From: UBA11869 sp964544965
Lineage (GTDB): Bacteria > Pseudomonadota > Gammaproteobacteria > Eutrophobiales > Eutrophobiaceae
Assembly (NCBI GenBank): GCA_964544965.1
Contig: CAZJED010000001.1
Span: 13,437 to 77,436, forward strand
DNA: 64,000 nt
Direction: 5' to 3'
This document shows, one piece after another, positions 36,068-44,942 of the stretch (its first letter is position 1; every line of letters begins with the position of its first letter). The notes beneath the pieces were generated by a model. That model had not been told where the DNA came from. It did no database searches and saw only the letters and a program-made list of their open reading frames with translations. The position numbers were made by a program, and so were the translations under genes.

Positions 36068-37324
36068 ATGAAGCTATCAAAACTACTAACGGCTACTTTG
36101 AGAGAGGCACCAGCTGATGCAGAAATAATAAGTCACAAACTTATGCTACGAGCAGGCATGATCCGTCAACTAGCTTCGGGTATATATACATGGCTGCCAC
36201 TAGGTTACCGAGTATTAAAGAAGGTTGAAGCAATCATTCGCGAAGAAATGAATTCTGCCGGTGCCCAAGAAATATTAATGCCAGCAATCCAACCAGCTGA
36301 GCTTTGGCGAGAGTCCGAACGCTGGGACCAGTATGGCCCGGAATTACTACGGATTAATGATCGCCATGAACGCGAGTTCTGTTTTGGGCCAACCCACGAG
36401 GAAGTTATTACAGATTTAGTAAGACGTGAGGTTCGAAGCTACAAACAACTCCCGATCATTTTATATCAAATACAAACAAAATTCAGAGATGAAATACGTC
36501 CACGCTTTGGGATTATGCGTTCCCGGGAATTTTTAATGAAAGACGCCTATTCCTTTCATCTGAATGATGAATCATTGCAGGAAACTTATGAACAAATGTA
36601 TAAATCGTACACAGAAATATTTACTCGTCTAGGTCTAGAATTTCGTGCGGTTATTGCTGACTCTGGAAATATTGGTGGAGATAAATCACACGAATTTCAC
36701 GTTTTGGCAGAATCGGGAGAAGACAAAATAGTATTTTCTAAAAATAAAGATTATGCAGCTAGTTTAGAAAGGGCCAGTATAGATTTAGGAGAGAAAGAAA
36801 TCAGTGCATTAGAACATGCAAAGGGCATCGAAGTAGGACATATTTTTCAACTAGGCACAAAATATAGCTCAAGTATGAAAACAAATTGCCTTGATAAACA
36901 TGGAAAATCAGTTAACTTAATAATGGGTTGTTATGGAATTGGGGTTTCACGTATTGTCGCTGCTGCTATTGAACAAAATCATGATGAAAAAGGTATTATT
37001 TGGCCAACTGCCATAGCGCCGTTCCAACTTGCTCTGACTCCTGTGAATATGCATAAATCAGTACGTTTACGTGATGCGGTAATATCGTTCTATAATGAAT
37101 TATCAGCTAATAATATAGATGTGTTACTCGATGATAGAAATGAAAGGCCTGGAGTAATGTTTTCAGATACGGAGTTAGTCGGAATCCCGCATCGCTTTGT
37201 CTTTAGTGAAAAAGGTTTAGATGCTGGCGAAATTGAATATAAGGGAAGAAGGGATAAAGAAAGTCAAAATATTCAAATTAAAAAAGCAGTTACATTCATC
37301 AAAGAAAAAATTAAAAGCAATTAA
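36068..37324 (+). CDS. proS: prolyl-tRNA synthetase lacking the INS editing domain
   Basis: The 418-residue class II synthetase charges tRNA-Pro. All three class II motifs are present: motif 1 near 'LPLGYRVLKKVEAIIREEM' (43-61), motif 2 'RPRFGIMRSREFLMKDAYSF' (144-163) and motif 3 'GCYGIGVSRIVAAAIEQ'. A C-terminal anticodon-binding domain ('VLLDDRNERPGVMF') follows. Gammaproteobacterial ProRS is normally about 570 residues, with a roughly 180-residue INS domain between motifs 2 and 3 that hydrolyses Ala-tRNA-Pro. Here only about 22 residues (233-254) separate 'KDYAASLE' from 'GIEVGHIFQLG', so the domain is gone. Flanking sequence is otherwise of the gammaproteobacterial type, pointing to a clean deletion. 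Its stop shares TTAA with acyP. Confidence 0.97.
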   Translation: MKLSKLLTATLREAPADAEIISHKLMLRAGMIRQLASGIYTWLPLGYRVLKKVEAIIREEMNSAGAQEILMPAIQPAELWRESERWDQYGPELLRINDRHEREFCFGPTHEEVITDLVRREVRSYKQLPIILYQIQTKFRDEIRPRFGIMRSREFLMKDAYSFHLNDESLQETYEQMYKSYTEIFTRLGLEFRAVIADSGNIGGDKSHEFHVLAESGEDKIVFSKNKDYAASLERASIDLGEKEISALEHAKGIEVGHIFQLGTKYSSSMKTNCLDKHGKSVNLIMGCYGIGVSRIVAAAIEQNHDEKGIIWPTAIAPFQLALTPVNMHKSVRLRDAVISFYNELSANNIDVLLDDRNERPGVMFSDTELVGIPHRFVFSEKGLDAGEIEYKGRRDKESQNIQIKKAVTFIKEKIKSN

Positions 37325-37593
37325 CGTATAGAAAAGCCATCGAATTCTTGGTAGTCAGCATTTGTACACTCAACATTGATAACTCTTGCCAAACTTGGGC
37401 CATGGGTCAACCATTTGCGTAATTGAATAAGCAAATGCTCCTCGCCGCACGCATACACTTCAACTCTACCATCATCAAGATTTTTAACCCACCCCTTAAC
37501 ACCAAGTAGTTTGGACTGTTGGTTTATTGACATACGAAAACCAACTCCTTGAACTCTGCCACTTACAATACAATTAATTGCTTTCTTCTTCAT
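37321..37593 (-). CDS. acyP: acylphosphatase
   Basis: The 90-residue enzyme hydrolyses acyl phosphates. The catalytic pair is Arg20 in 'GRVQGVGFR' and Asn38 in 'GWVKNLDDGRVEV'. The fold and length are standard. The stop codon overlaps the convergent proS stop, the two sharing TTAA. The yihY gene lies 37 bp upstream on the same strand. The physiological substrate is uncertain. Confidence 0.95.
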   Translation of the reverse strand: MKKKAINCIVSGRVQGVGFRMSINQQSKLLGVKGWVKNLDDGRVEVYACGEEHLLIQLRKWLTHGPSLARVINVECTNADYQEFDGFSIR

Positions 37594-37630
37594 GATAAAT
37601 ATTCTTTGAAAAATTCTATAATTGCAAACT

Positions 37631-38500
37631 TTATTTAAATACTTTTTTATCTTCAGTATAAAATAAAGATAAACAAAATGTTAAATGTGCACCAAATAAA
37701 ATTATTACCCAGGATATATATATCCATACAAGAAAAAGCGGAATGATTGCCAACGTACCATAAATATTTTTTAAGTCTGACATTTCTCTGATATAGATAC
37801 CAAATGCATACTTTGCTAGCTCAAATAATATTGCACAAATAACGCCAGCTATCACAGCATGTCTACTAGATACATTACAATTCGGAACAAGTATATATAA
37901 CAAAATAAAAGTAATTGCTGTCATAAAAAATGGAAGCCAGTGCAATAAATGGGTTCTCATATTAAACAATGTATCAACATCTGCAATAACAGGAATGGAA
38001 AGTAAATATGAAGTCAATGCTAGGCCAGCTCCAATAAGTAATGGGCCTAAAAAAAGTAATAAAAAATATATAAATATACGTTTAATAGGATTTCGCTTTT
38101 TCTTTATTGCCCATATTCTATTAAAAGTATTATCAATTGTCGCTAGCAGCATTAATGCAACCAAAATAAGAATAAGACTGCCGCCAATTGTAAGTTGAGA
38201 TGCCTTTGTTGAAAATATATGTATATATTGTTCAACAGTCTGCCCAAATTCAGGCACAAAATTAATGAAAATGAAATTTTGAATCGTGGCTGAAAATTCC
38301 TGAAGTATAGAAATTTTACTAAAAATCCCGAACATAACGGTAAGCAAAGGAACGAGTGAAAGTAAAGTTTCAAAAGCAAGTGCTGAGGCCGCTTCTACGA
38401 CATTCGATAGATAAAAATGACGAAGAATATATAATGTCCTCGAATAAATGATCATCGGAAATTTAATAAATTTTTTTATGTTATTTTCTATATATCGCAT
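37631..38500 (-). CDS. YihY/BrkB family inner-membrane protein
   Basis: The 289-residue protein has about six hydrophobic segments and the family hallmark 'AASALAFETLLSLVPLLTVMFG' near residue 38 (given in part here as AASALAFETLLSLVPL). 'LIGAGLALTSYLLSIPV' and 'GAHLTFCLSLFY' near the C-terminus match UPF0761/YihY. The family was once called ribonuclease BN by mistake, and its function is not settled. It is divergent from the arsC-like gene with 51 bp between start codons. Confidence 0.92.
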   Translation of the reverse strand: MRYIENNIKKFIKFPMIIYSRTLYILRHFYLSNVVEAASALAFETLLSLVPLLTVMFGIFSKISILQEFSATIQNFIFINFVPEFGQTVEQYIHIFSTKASQLTIGGSLILILVALMLLATIDNTFNRIWAIKKKRNPIKRIFIYFLLLFLGPLLIGAGLALTSYLLSIPVIADVDTLFNMRTHLLHWLPFFMTAITFILLYILVPNCNVSSRHAVIAGVICAILFELAKYAFGIYIREMSDLKNIYGTLAIIPLFLVWIYISWVIILFGAHLTFCLSLFYTEDKKVFK

Positions 38501-38513
38501 CTTAATCGATGAG

Positions 38514-38519
38514 TATAAT
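38514..38519 (+). promoter_or_regulatory. candidate -10 box for the arsC-like/wrbA pair
   Basis: A perfect TATAAT stands 32 bp before the ATG at 38552, which leaves room for a leader of about 25 nt containing a GGAG ribosome-binding site. There is no good -35 at 16-18 bp upstream, so the promoter, if real, is weak or activated. Confidence 0.4.
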
Positions 38520-38551
38520 CTAAGAAATATTTAATGGATAATGGAGTAGAT

Positions 38552-38899
38552 ATGAAGGCGAAAATTTTTCATAACCCACGATGTTCAAAATCAAGAAAAA
38601 CGCTGGAATTACTTTTAGAAAGGGAGATTGAAACGGAAATTGTGGAATATTTGGAAAAACCGCCTAATTATCAAACGTTAAAAGATATTTTGAAGATGTT
38701 AGATCTAAAACCATTTGATCTTGTGCGTAAAGGGGAAAAACTCTACAAAGAATTAAACATCGGCAAGTATGAGAATAATGCAGATGCGCTATTGAAAATT
38801 ATGATTCAAAATCCTATTTTGATTGAGCGCCCTATTGTAATAGCCAATAACAAGGCGGTTATTGGCCGACCGCCAGAATTAGTACTAAGCATCATCTAA
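38552..38899 (+). CDS. ArsC-family reductase (Spx/ArsC thioredoxin fold)
   Basis: The 115-residue protein has the ArsC signature 'FHNPRCSKSRKTLELL' with the redox Cys11, and 'NPILIERPIVIANNKAVIGR', which includes the arginine of the anion site. This is the glutaredoxin-linked ArsC/YfgD-YffB group. Many such proteins are encoded beside wrbA and hda in gammaproteobacteria without any arsenic genes, so an arsenate role is unproven. I choose ATG 38552 over the in-frame ATG at 38534 because GGAG lies 7-8 bp before it and the domain begins there. Confidence 0.9.
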   Translation: MKAKIFHNPRCSKSRKTLELLLEREIETEIVEYLEKPPNYQTLKDILKMLDLKPFDLVRKGEKLYKELNIGKYENNADALLKIMIQNPILIERPIVIANNKAVIGRPPELVLSII

Positions 38900-38900
38900 A

Positions 38901-39494
38901 ATGACTCAAATCCTAATCCTATACTATAGTCATGGGGGTAGTGTTGCCGAAATGGCTCAATATTTTTCCAGAGGCGTAGAATCTGTTGAAAATTGCGAAG
39001 GGAGTCTGCGAACTGTACCTCCAATCAGGACAACATCTGAGAACATTAAGTCGGATATCCCGAAGAGCGGTCCGCCTTATGTCACATGTAGCGATCTAAT
39101 TAATTGTGATGGTCTTGCACTAGGAAGTCCGACAAGATTTGGAAATATGGCTGCCCCAATAAAATATTTCATTGATTCAACATCTGATGTTTGGGCCTCA
39201 GGTGGTCTTGTTGGAAAACCGGCAAGTGTATTTAGCTCGACCGGAAGCTTGCATGGCGGTCAGGAAACAACCTTGCTATCGATGATGTTGCCGTTAATAC
39301 ACCACGGGATGTTGTTAATCGGTCTGCCTTATACTGAATCAGGTTTATTTGCGAAGGAAGGCGGGGGAACTCCATATGGCGCAACTCATGTAGCCGGAGA
39401 AAAAAATGATCTTCCAGTTACAAAAAACGAAAAAGAACTTTGTTTTGCTGCCGGCAAAAGATTGGCAGAAATTGCTAAAAAACTTAGTAATTAA
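38901..39494 (+). CDS. wrbA: NAD(P)H:quinone oxidoreductase, WrbA family
   Basis: The 197-residue flavodoxin-fold FMN protein reduces quinones by two electrons. The FMN phosphate loop 'LYYSHGGSVAEMAQYF' is at the N-terminus, 'GSPTRFGNMAAPIKYFID' and 'STGSLHGGQETTLLSMM' follow. It starts 1 bp after the arsC-like stop and its stop shares TTAA with the convergent hda. Length and motifs are normal. Confidence 0.95.
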   Translation: MTQILILYYSHGGSVAEMAQYFSRGVESVENCEGSLRTVPPIRTTSENIKSDIPKSGPPYVTCSDLINCDGLALGSPTRFGNMAAPIKYFIDSTSDVWASGGLVGKPASVFSSTGSLHGGQETTLLSMMLPLIHHGMLLIGLPYTESGLFAKEGGGTPYGATHVAGEKNDLPVTKNEKELCFAAGKRLAEIAKKLSN

Positions 39495-40198
39495 TCTATT
39501 AATTCCTTAACAAAAGGTACAGTCACTTTTCGCTTTGCGGCTAGTGATGAATGATCTATTACATCAAGAATCTTTATTAAAGAATTTAAATCTCTGTCAG
39601 TTCGTCGAATAAGAAACTCAGCTACACTTTTAGTGAGTTCGAATGAACGTTCTAATGCTTTTCTCTTTAGTATTTCAATTTTTAGCTCATCATCAGGTGG
39701 TTTGATTTTATGCACCTGCCCCCAAACTAATCTGGATTTAAGATCATCGAGTTCAATCTTTATATTTTTTGGAGAAACGGTAGAGCTTATTATAATTGAA
39801 TTATTGTTATCTCTAATTTCATTATAAAGTAAAGTTAAACGTTGCTGCCACTCTAGATTATTAGAAATAGATTCAAGATCATCAACACAAATTAAATTTA
39901 ATTTACCCAAACCATTTAATATTTCAGAGTCAAATTCCCCGTGTTGTTTTAGTGGAATATATGTAACTTGAGAATTCATTTCATCTGCTTGTTTGCATGC
40001 CGCTTGTAATAAATGTGTTTTTCCTGTTCCCTCAGGGCCCCAAATATAAAGGCAATCATTTCGTTCTTTTCTAGTTAATGCATTTAAAAGTTGTAACAAA
40101 TATTTATTTTCACCCTGAATAAATGAAGTAAAATCTAATTTTTGAAAATTACTAAATTCAAAAGGTATTTGTGGTGAAGATGTACAATTAGGATTCAT
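39491..40198 (-). CDS. hda: DnaA regulatory inactivator Hda
   Basis: The 235-residue AAA+ protein is similar to the ATPase domain of DnaA. Walker A is 'GPEGTGKTHLLQAAC' (about 54-68), Walker B is 'LICVDDLESI', and the sensor region contains 'LKSRLVWGQVHKIKPPDDE'. With the sliding clamp it stimulates hydrolysis of DnaA-ATP after initiation. 'PQIPFEFS' near residue 9 resembles the clamp-binding motif. It is next to the DUF2066 gene and purM, as in many gammaproteobacteria; DUF2069, often between wrbA and hda, is missing. Confidence 0.92.
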   Translation of the reverse strand: MNPNCTSSPQIPFEFSNFQKLDFTSFIQGENKYLLQLLNALTRKERNDCLYIWGPEGTGKTHLLQAACKQADEMNSQVTYIPLKQHGEFDSEILNGLGKLNLICVDDLESISNNLEWQQRLTLLYNEIRDNNNSIIISSTVSPKNIKIELDDLKSRLVWGQVHKIKPPDDELKIEILKRKALERSFELTKSVAEFLIRRTDRDLNSLIKILDVIDHSSLAAKRKVTVPFVKELID

Positions 40199-40236
40199 CA
40201 GCTATAAAAATTGCTACTTAAATTAATAGGCTTTCA

Positions 40237-41280
40237 TTATGGTAACAAGCGGTACTCTAATTCGCTGCTACCCTCAATAGATTCTAAAATTTTGCCTAGA
40301 GAAATTGCTTGATGTACGCCGGCAACACCGCGTTCACTAGTCAGTTCAAATACAACGTGCCTCGATGTAACTTCTTTGACATTAACTTGATTTACGGACT
40401 GAAGTGAAGTTAGGTATGAGAAAATTTGGGCATATTCATCAATATTCTCAATATCGTTAACCAATAATTCAATTACCTGAATATCTTGCCTGCCATCATC
40501 AGAATAATGTGATACTAATTGATCGACAAGCTCATCGATTCCCTCCTCTAAAACAATATCTGCAACATCACTCTGACTCACCCAATCAACAACCTGTTCA
40601 TCAAAATAAACCGCCCATTCTGATTCCCATAAAGTCGGTAATATCTGTGTAAATTTCCCCGTTAATATGACATTTGCCTGATAACGTTTGGATGCTTCTA
40701 CTATAGGTTCCGAAAATCCACCCCATACATCAGTAACCGAAATTTTAGAATCATCTTGAAGGTCAAGTAATGGAAATAATAAACTAATACCTCTAGCAGA
40801 AGCACGGTCTTCCAAAATATTTAAGTACTCAAAATTTTCCTCAATATTTACAAACGATCTATTATTATTTTTTTGTGAAACAAGCCAGACCAAAACAGAT
40901 GGTCGTTCTTTATCCCAAATTGAAATGCCCTGATTTTTAAGTGCCTCATCTATAGCGTTTTCATCAAATTGAACCCGTAATTCATGGACAAATTTCTTTT
41001 GACCCCATTCGTTGTCATTTTGGTGATATCTGTATTGTTGAACAAATTGCTCTGAACGTTCCAGCAATGAACTAACTCCCATGCTTTTGTTAATATTTCT
41101 ATTTCCGGTAACTTTAATAAGTACTTTACTTAATGCTTGTTTTAAAGCAATTCGACGTTTTGGTGCTGATTCATCACTAACTGAAATCGTTGCCTGATAA
41201 AGCCCGGAGACTTTTATTGCATAAGTTGGCTGATAAATAAGTAGCGAAAAACATAAAAAGTATAATATTCTGGATTTCAT
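40237..41280 (-). CDS. DUF2066 domain protein, exported
   Basis: The 347-residue protein has an N-terminal signal peptide (about 1-21, ending 'YAI'). The family opening 'VSGLYQATISVSDES' and 'AFQKALSKVLIKVTGN'-like segment ('ALKQALSKVLIKVTGNR', about 46-62) are seen, followed by 'PSVLVWLVSQ'. DUF2066 proteins occur next to purM and hda in gammaproteobacteria. No function is known. The location is probably periplasmic. Confidence 0.88.
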   Translation of the reverse strand: MKSRILYFLCFSLLIYQPTYAIKVSGLYQATISVSDESAPKRRIALKQALSKVLIKVTGNRNINKSMGVSSLLERSEQFVQQYRYHQNDNEWGQKKFVHELRVQFDENAIDEALKNQGISIWDKERPSVLVWLVSQKNNNRSFVNIEENFEYLNILEDRASARGISLLFPLLDLQDDSKISVTDVWGGFSEPIVEASKRYQANVILTGKFTQILPTLWESEWAVYFDEQVVDWVSQSDVADIVLEEGIDELVDQLVSHYSDDGRQDIQVIELLVNDIENIDEYAQIFSYLTSLQSVNQVNVKEVTSRHVVFELTSERGVAGVHQAISLGKILESIEGSSELEYRLLP

Positions 41281-41354
41281 AGAGAATACGCTATTGAAGA
41301 CTTGCCGCTAAGTCAAGGATTGCGGTTAATAACCGACACCGATAACATACCCAT

Positions 41355-42398
41355 ATGAATGACCATATAAACAGAAAAATCAGTTACAAGGATGCCGGCG
41401 TTAATATCGATAAGGGTAATGAGTTAGTCCAACGACTGAAAAAAACAATTAATAATACCAATAAAAATGGGGTCATTGGAGAACTTGGTGGATTTGGAGG
41501 GTTATTTGATCTTAGCTCTTTAAACTATAGGCAGCCGGTACTCGTATCTGGAACAGATGGAGTTGGAACAAAAATTAAAGTTGCCATTGAAAATAACATG
41601 CATGACACAATTGGTATCGATTTAGTCGCTATGTGTGTTAACGACGTCATAGTACAGGGCGCAAAACCTTTATTCTTTCTTGATTATTTTGCTTGTTCAG
41701 AGCTCGATATTAATATTGCTGAAACCGTTATTAGTGGTATTAATAAAGGCTGTTCACTCGCGGGATGCAGTCTAATCGGAGGTGAAACTGCCGAAATGCC
41801 AGGAATGTACAAGAAATATGATTACGATTTGGCTGGATTTTGTGTGGGCGTAGTCGAAAAAAATCAAATAATTACAGGGGAAAATGTAATAGCTGGTGAT
41901 GTATTGGTCGCGCTTGCCTCTAGTGGCTGTCATGCCAACGGATATTCTCTTATAAGAAAGATCATAGAAGAAACTAATTCGGACTTAAATCAAAATCTGG
42001 ATAATAAAAAAATATTAGAGCATTTGCTAACACCCACTCGAATTTACGCAAAACAGGTTTTAGATCTAATCAAACATACATCCGTAAAATCGATTTCACA
42101 TATAACAGGCGGGGGCTTAATTGATAACTTACCAAGAGTAATACCAGATGATTTGTCAGTAATAATTAATACGAATACATGGAGCATTCCTAAAATATTT
42201 AATTGGTTAAGTGACCAGGGCAAAATTGACTCTTATGAGATGTTTAAAATATTCAATTGTGGGGTTGGATTAGTATTATGCATTGAAAAAAATAATGCAG
42301 ACGAAACAATTAACTATCTTAATAATAATGGTGAAACTGCTTGGTTGATTGGAGAAGTCATTAATAATGACAAACAACCAAGGGTGCAACTTAAATAA
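41355..42398 (+). CDS. purM: phosphoribosylformylglycinamidine cyclo-ligase
   Basis: The 347-residue ATP-dependent enzyme (AIR synthetase) makes aminoimidazole ribonucleotide in purine synthesis. 'ISYKDAGVNIDKGNELVQR' at the N-terminus, 'VSGTDGVGTKIKVA', 'IGIDLVAMCVNDVIVQGAKP' and 'GGETAEMPGMY' are hallmark motifs. purN, its usual downstream partner, is absent: the next gene is convergent, 21 bp away. Confidence 0.98.
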   Translation: MNDHINRKISYKDAGVNIDKGNELVQRLKKTINNTNKNGVIGELGGFGGLFDLSSLNYRQPVLVSGTDGVGTKIKVAIENNMHDTIGIDLVAMCVNDVIVQGAKPLFFLDYFACSELDINIAETVISGINKGCSLAGCSLIGGETAEMPGMYKKYDYDLAGFCVGVVEKNQIITGENVIAGDVLVALASSGCHANGYSLIRKIIEETNSDLNQNLDNKKILEHLLTPTRIYAKQVLDLIKHTSVKSISHITGGGLIDNLPRVIPDDLSVIINTNTWSIPKIFNWLSDQGKIDSYEMFKIFNCGVGLVLCIEKNNADETINYLNNNGETAWLIGEVINNDKQPRVQLK

Positions 42399-42419
42399 TG
42401 AAAATATAAAATATTAATT

Positions 42420-43895
42420 TTATTTAATAATTTCCCAAATTTGCCAAATGCTTGCTCGTGATGTCCAATTATTTATATTAATTTTAAGAATCCATTCTGG
42501 TAATGCCTGACATATCAATTTACTTGAAATTCTATTATCAGTAAGTTTTGCCTCCCTACCTTTTTTTCTCGCAGCATAAAATAATTTTTTGCCCGGATAT
42601 TCAATCATTTTTTTTGAAATTTCAATCTCATCACTAATCGAAATTATAGATACATTATTTATATTATAAAAATCTAATTCCAGCTCACCGGTTGTTGAGC
42701 CTGATCCATCCGGGTCATAGGTTAGCAGTACCGAATCGCTAGGAATTTTTTGAGTAAAACAATTTTGCCAAAGAGCGACTTCCTTGCTAGCGGGCAACGT
42801 AACAGTTAAAAGAACTAATATTATATTAATAAATAAAGAAATATAGAGTACTGATTGAAATAGGCGTGTAAAAGTATATTGATTTAGGTGCCTAAATCGT
42901 TTCAAAAGATTTTCAATCGTCATAGCAAACATAACGGGCAGGAATGGGATGACAGGGAATAAATATCTCATCTCTTTGTGCCCAAAATAATGATGAAATG
43001 CGATGAATGGTATAGTTATCCATGTTATTGAGTGACGCGGGAATAATGTCCAAAAAATAATAATCACCAATGGGACAAATAAAGTAATTGGCGGTATAAG
43101 TTGGACCATCGAGTAATAAACATAAAACCACCAGGGCTCAACGATATTATCTATGGAGCCTTTTACTATATGCCATTCAAAATAATTCCAAAAACTAAAC
43201 GTTAATTCTTCATAGAGCCAATAATCAATAAGAACACCAATTGATAATGAAAAAATAAAGCCAGAGATTATCAGCCAAAAATTTGAAATCTTTTCATTTC
43301 CCTGAAATAACAACCAGAAACAAAAACCAAAAATAAATAAACCAATTTGGTATCTTGATAAAAACGCGAAACCTAGCAACAAACCAATAAAAAAATATTT
43401 TCTAATCTCTGTTGGTGATTGATAAAAATATAATGCGTATGCAAATATAAATAATGAAGTAGCCCAGCCTTCTGATGAAAAACGTACGTTCAGAAATACA
43501 AGTATCCATGAGAATAAAAGAAAGAAAACGGCATAAGAACGAATTTTTTCGATATTTACTTCTTTTTTAATAACATGAAAAAAAGTAAATACCGAAATAA
43601 ATGATATAATCAGGCTAATTAAACGCAAATAAAAAGCCCAAATAAATGGCGAAGTTATACCAAAGAGCGTTAATCCTTTAGCAACTACGTAAGCAATAAA
43701 AGGTTGTAATCCGCTTCTAACGCCTTCCTTGTATTCCCACATAACTGTATTTTGCATCTCAAAACCAAGCTTATATGCTGCAAAATCTAATATCTGGTAG
43801 TACTCATCATCATGATAATGACCAACACTAAACCAAGCGGCTACTAAATAAATTAAAAACGCGAAAAGAAACCAATATTTTTCCGATATACTCAT
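42420..43895 (-). CDS. multi-spanning GT-C mannosyltransferase-like protein (GT22/Alg9-PIG-B-like)
   Basis: The 491-residue membrane protein has about ten hydrophobic segments. The first loop carries 'HYHDDEYYQILDFA' (H28-D29-D30-E31), the HxDE-type motif of GT22 enzymes, followed by 'MWEYKEGVRSGLQPF', which matches the Trp-Glu...Arg-Ser pattern of that family. 'HHYFGHKEMRYLFPVIPF' near residue 305 also fits. These enzymes transfer sugars from polyprenyl-phosphate donors on the periplasmic side. The exact sugar and acceptor are unknown. The polyprenyl-phosphate glycosyltransferase gene just upstream (30 bp) could supply the donor. Confidence 0.75.
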   Translation of the reverse strand: MSISEKYWFLFAFLIYLVAAWFSVGHYHDDEYYQILDFAAYKLGFEMQNTVMWEYKEGVRSGLQPFIAYVVAKGLTLFGITSPFIWAFYLRLISLIISFISVFTFFHVIKKEVNIEKIRSYAVFFLLFSWILVFLNVRFSSEGWATSLFIFAYALYFYQSPTEIRKYFFIGLLLGFAFLSRYQIGLFIFGFCFWLLFQGNEKISNFWLIISGFIFSLSIGVLIDYWLYEELTFSFWNYFEWHIVKGSIDNIVEPWWFYVYYSMVQLIPPITLFVPLVIIIFWTLFPRHSITWITIPFIAFHHYFGHKEMRYLFPVIPFLPVMFAMTIENLLKRFRHLNQYTFTRLFQSVLYISLFINIILVLLTVTLPASKEVALWQNCFTQKIPSDSVLLTYDPDGSGSTTGELELDFYNINNVSIISISDEIEISKKMIEYPGKKLFYAARKKGREAKLTDNRISSKLICQALPEWILKININNWTSRASIWQIWEIIK

Positions 43896-43925
43896 TTTTT
43901 TAAACTAAAAATTTATCAGATTGAA

Positions 43926-44896
43926 TTAAGATTTGTTATAAAACACAGATTTTCTTATATTTTTTACTAGATAAAGTGGTCTATTTTTTGTTTCATTAAA
44001 AATTCTCCCTACATATTCTCCGATAATACCAATAGAGAGTAATTGTATGCCGCCAAAAAAAGTTATGAGAACAACAAGTGAAGTAAATCCCATAACAGGC
44101 TCATGAAAAAATATCTTTTTAGCAACAATTATAGCTCCATAAATAAAACCAAAAAATGCTGACAAGAAACCAATAAATGAAGCTAATCGTAATGGGAGAA
44201 TTGAAAATGAAGTAAGTCCGTCAAAGGCTAAATTAAACAATCCAAAGAAACTCCATTTTGTTTTTCCTTTGTATCTTGCATCCCTTTCATATTCAATTTC
44301 TTTTTGTTTAAATCCTACCCAAGAAAATAATCCTTTCATATAACGATGCTTTTCTCTTAATTTTAATAACGCATGAAGTGCATTTTTATTCAACAAACGA
44401 AAATCACCGGTATCCNNNNNNNNNNAGGAATGTTTATATCGCTGAGGCGGAATAAAAGACGATAATACATATATGATGTTATTTTTTTCAAAAAGCCTTC
44501 ACCTTTTCTTTTTTTGCGTTTTGCATTTACAACATCATTTCCATTGAGCCATTCTTCCACCAGTTTCGGTATTAATTCTGGAGGGTCTTGTAAATCGGAA
44601 TCAATGACAATAACGGCATCGCCAGAAGCATGATCTAAACCTGCCGTTAACGCAATTTCTTTGCCAAAATTTCTGCTTAAATCAATAACGGTAATGCGCT
44701 CGTCTTTTTCGCACTGCTGATCGATAATCTCAATAGTATTATCATTGCTACCATCATTAACATAAATAATCTCTATTTCCAGATTTAATTCACTTGTTGA
44801 ATTTAATACTCTTGAATAGAACGCTTCGATATTTTCTGCTTCGTTATAAGCAGGCGATACAATAGACAATAATTTTTTATCTTTATTTTCACTCAT
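43926..44896 (-). CDS. polyprenyl-phosphate glycosyltransferase, GT2 GtrB/DPM1-like (interrupted by an assembly gap)
   Basis: Two pieces in different frames flank 10 Ns at 44416-44425. The N-terminal part has 'LSIVSPAYNEAENIEAF' and the metal motif 'VIVIDSDLQDPPELIP'. The C-terminal part resumes at 'DTGDFRLLNKN' and ends with two membrane helices (about 'SFIGFLSAFFGFIYG' and 'SLVVLITFFGGIQLLSIG'). This is the GtrB layout. The join needs only a few residues, so the frame change is best explained by a gap of wrong length, not a mutation. The product would load a sugar onto undecaprenyl phosphate for the adjacent GT-C enzyme. Confidence 0.87.
44416..44425. other. assembly gap (10 N) inside the GtrB-like gene
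   Basis: Ten Ns interrupt the glycosyltransferase coding sequence. Counting exactly ten bases leaves the two halves out of frame, whereas family alignments expect only one or a few residues between 'INIP' and 'DTGDF'. The run is therefore a placeholder of arbitrary length. Confidence 0.95.
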
Positions 44897-44942
44897 TTTC
44901 TAATTATAAAATATCTTTTTAGAATTAACGAAACAATTACTG

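Noticed and set aside
43926..44896. Frameshifted pseudogene in the GtrB-like gene
   Set aside because: The frame change coincides exactly with an N run of placeholder length, and both halves are otherwise intact.
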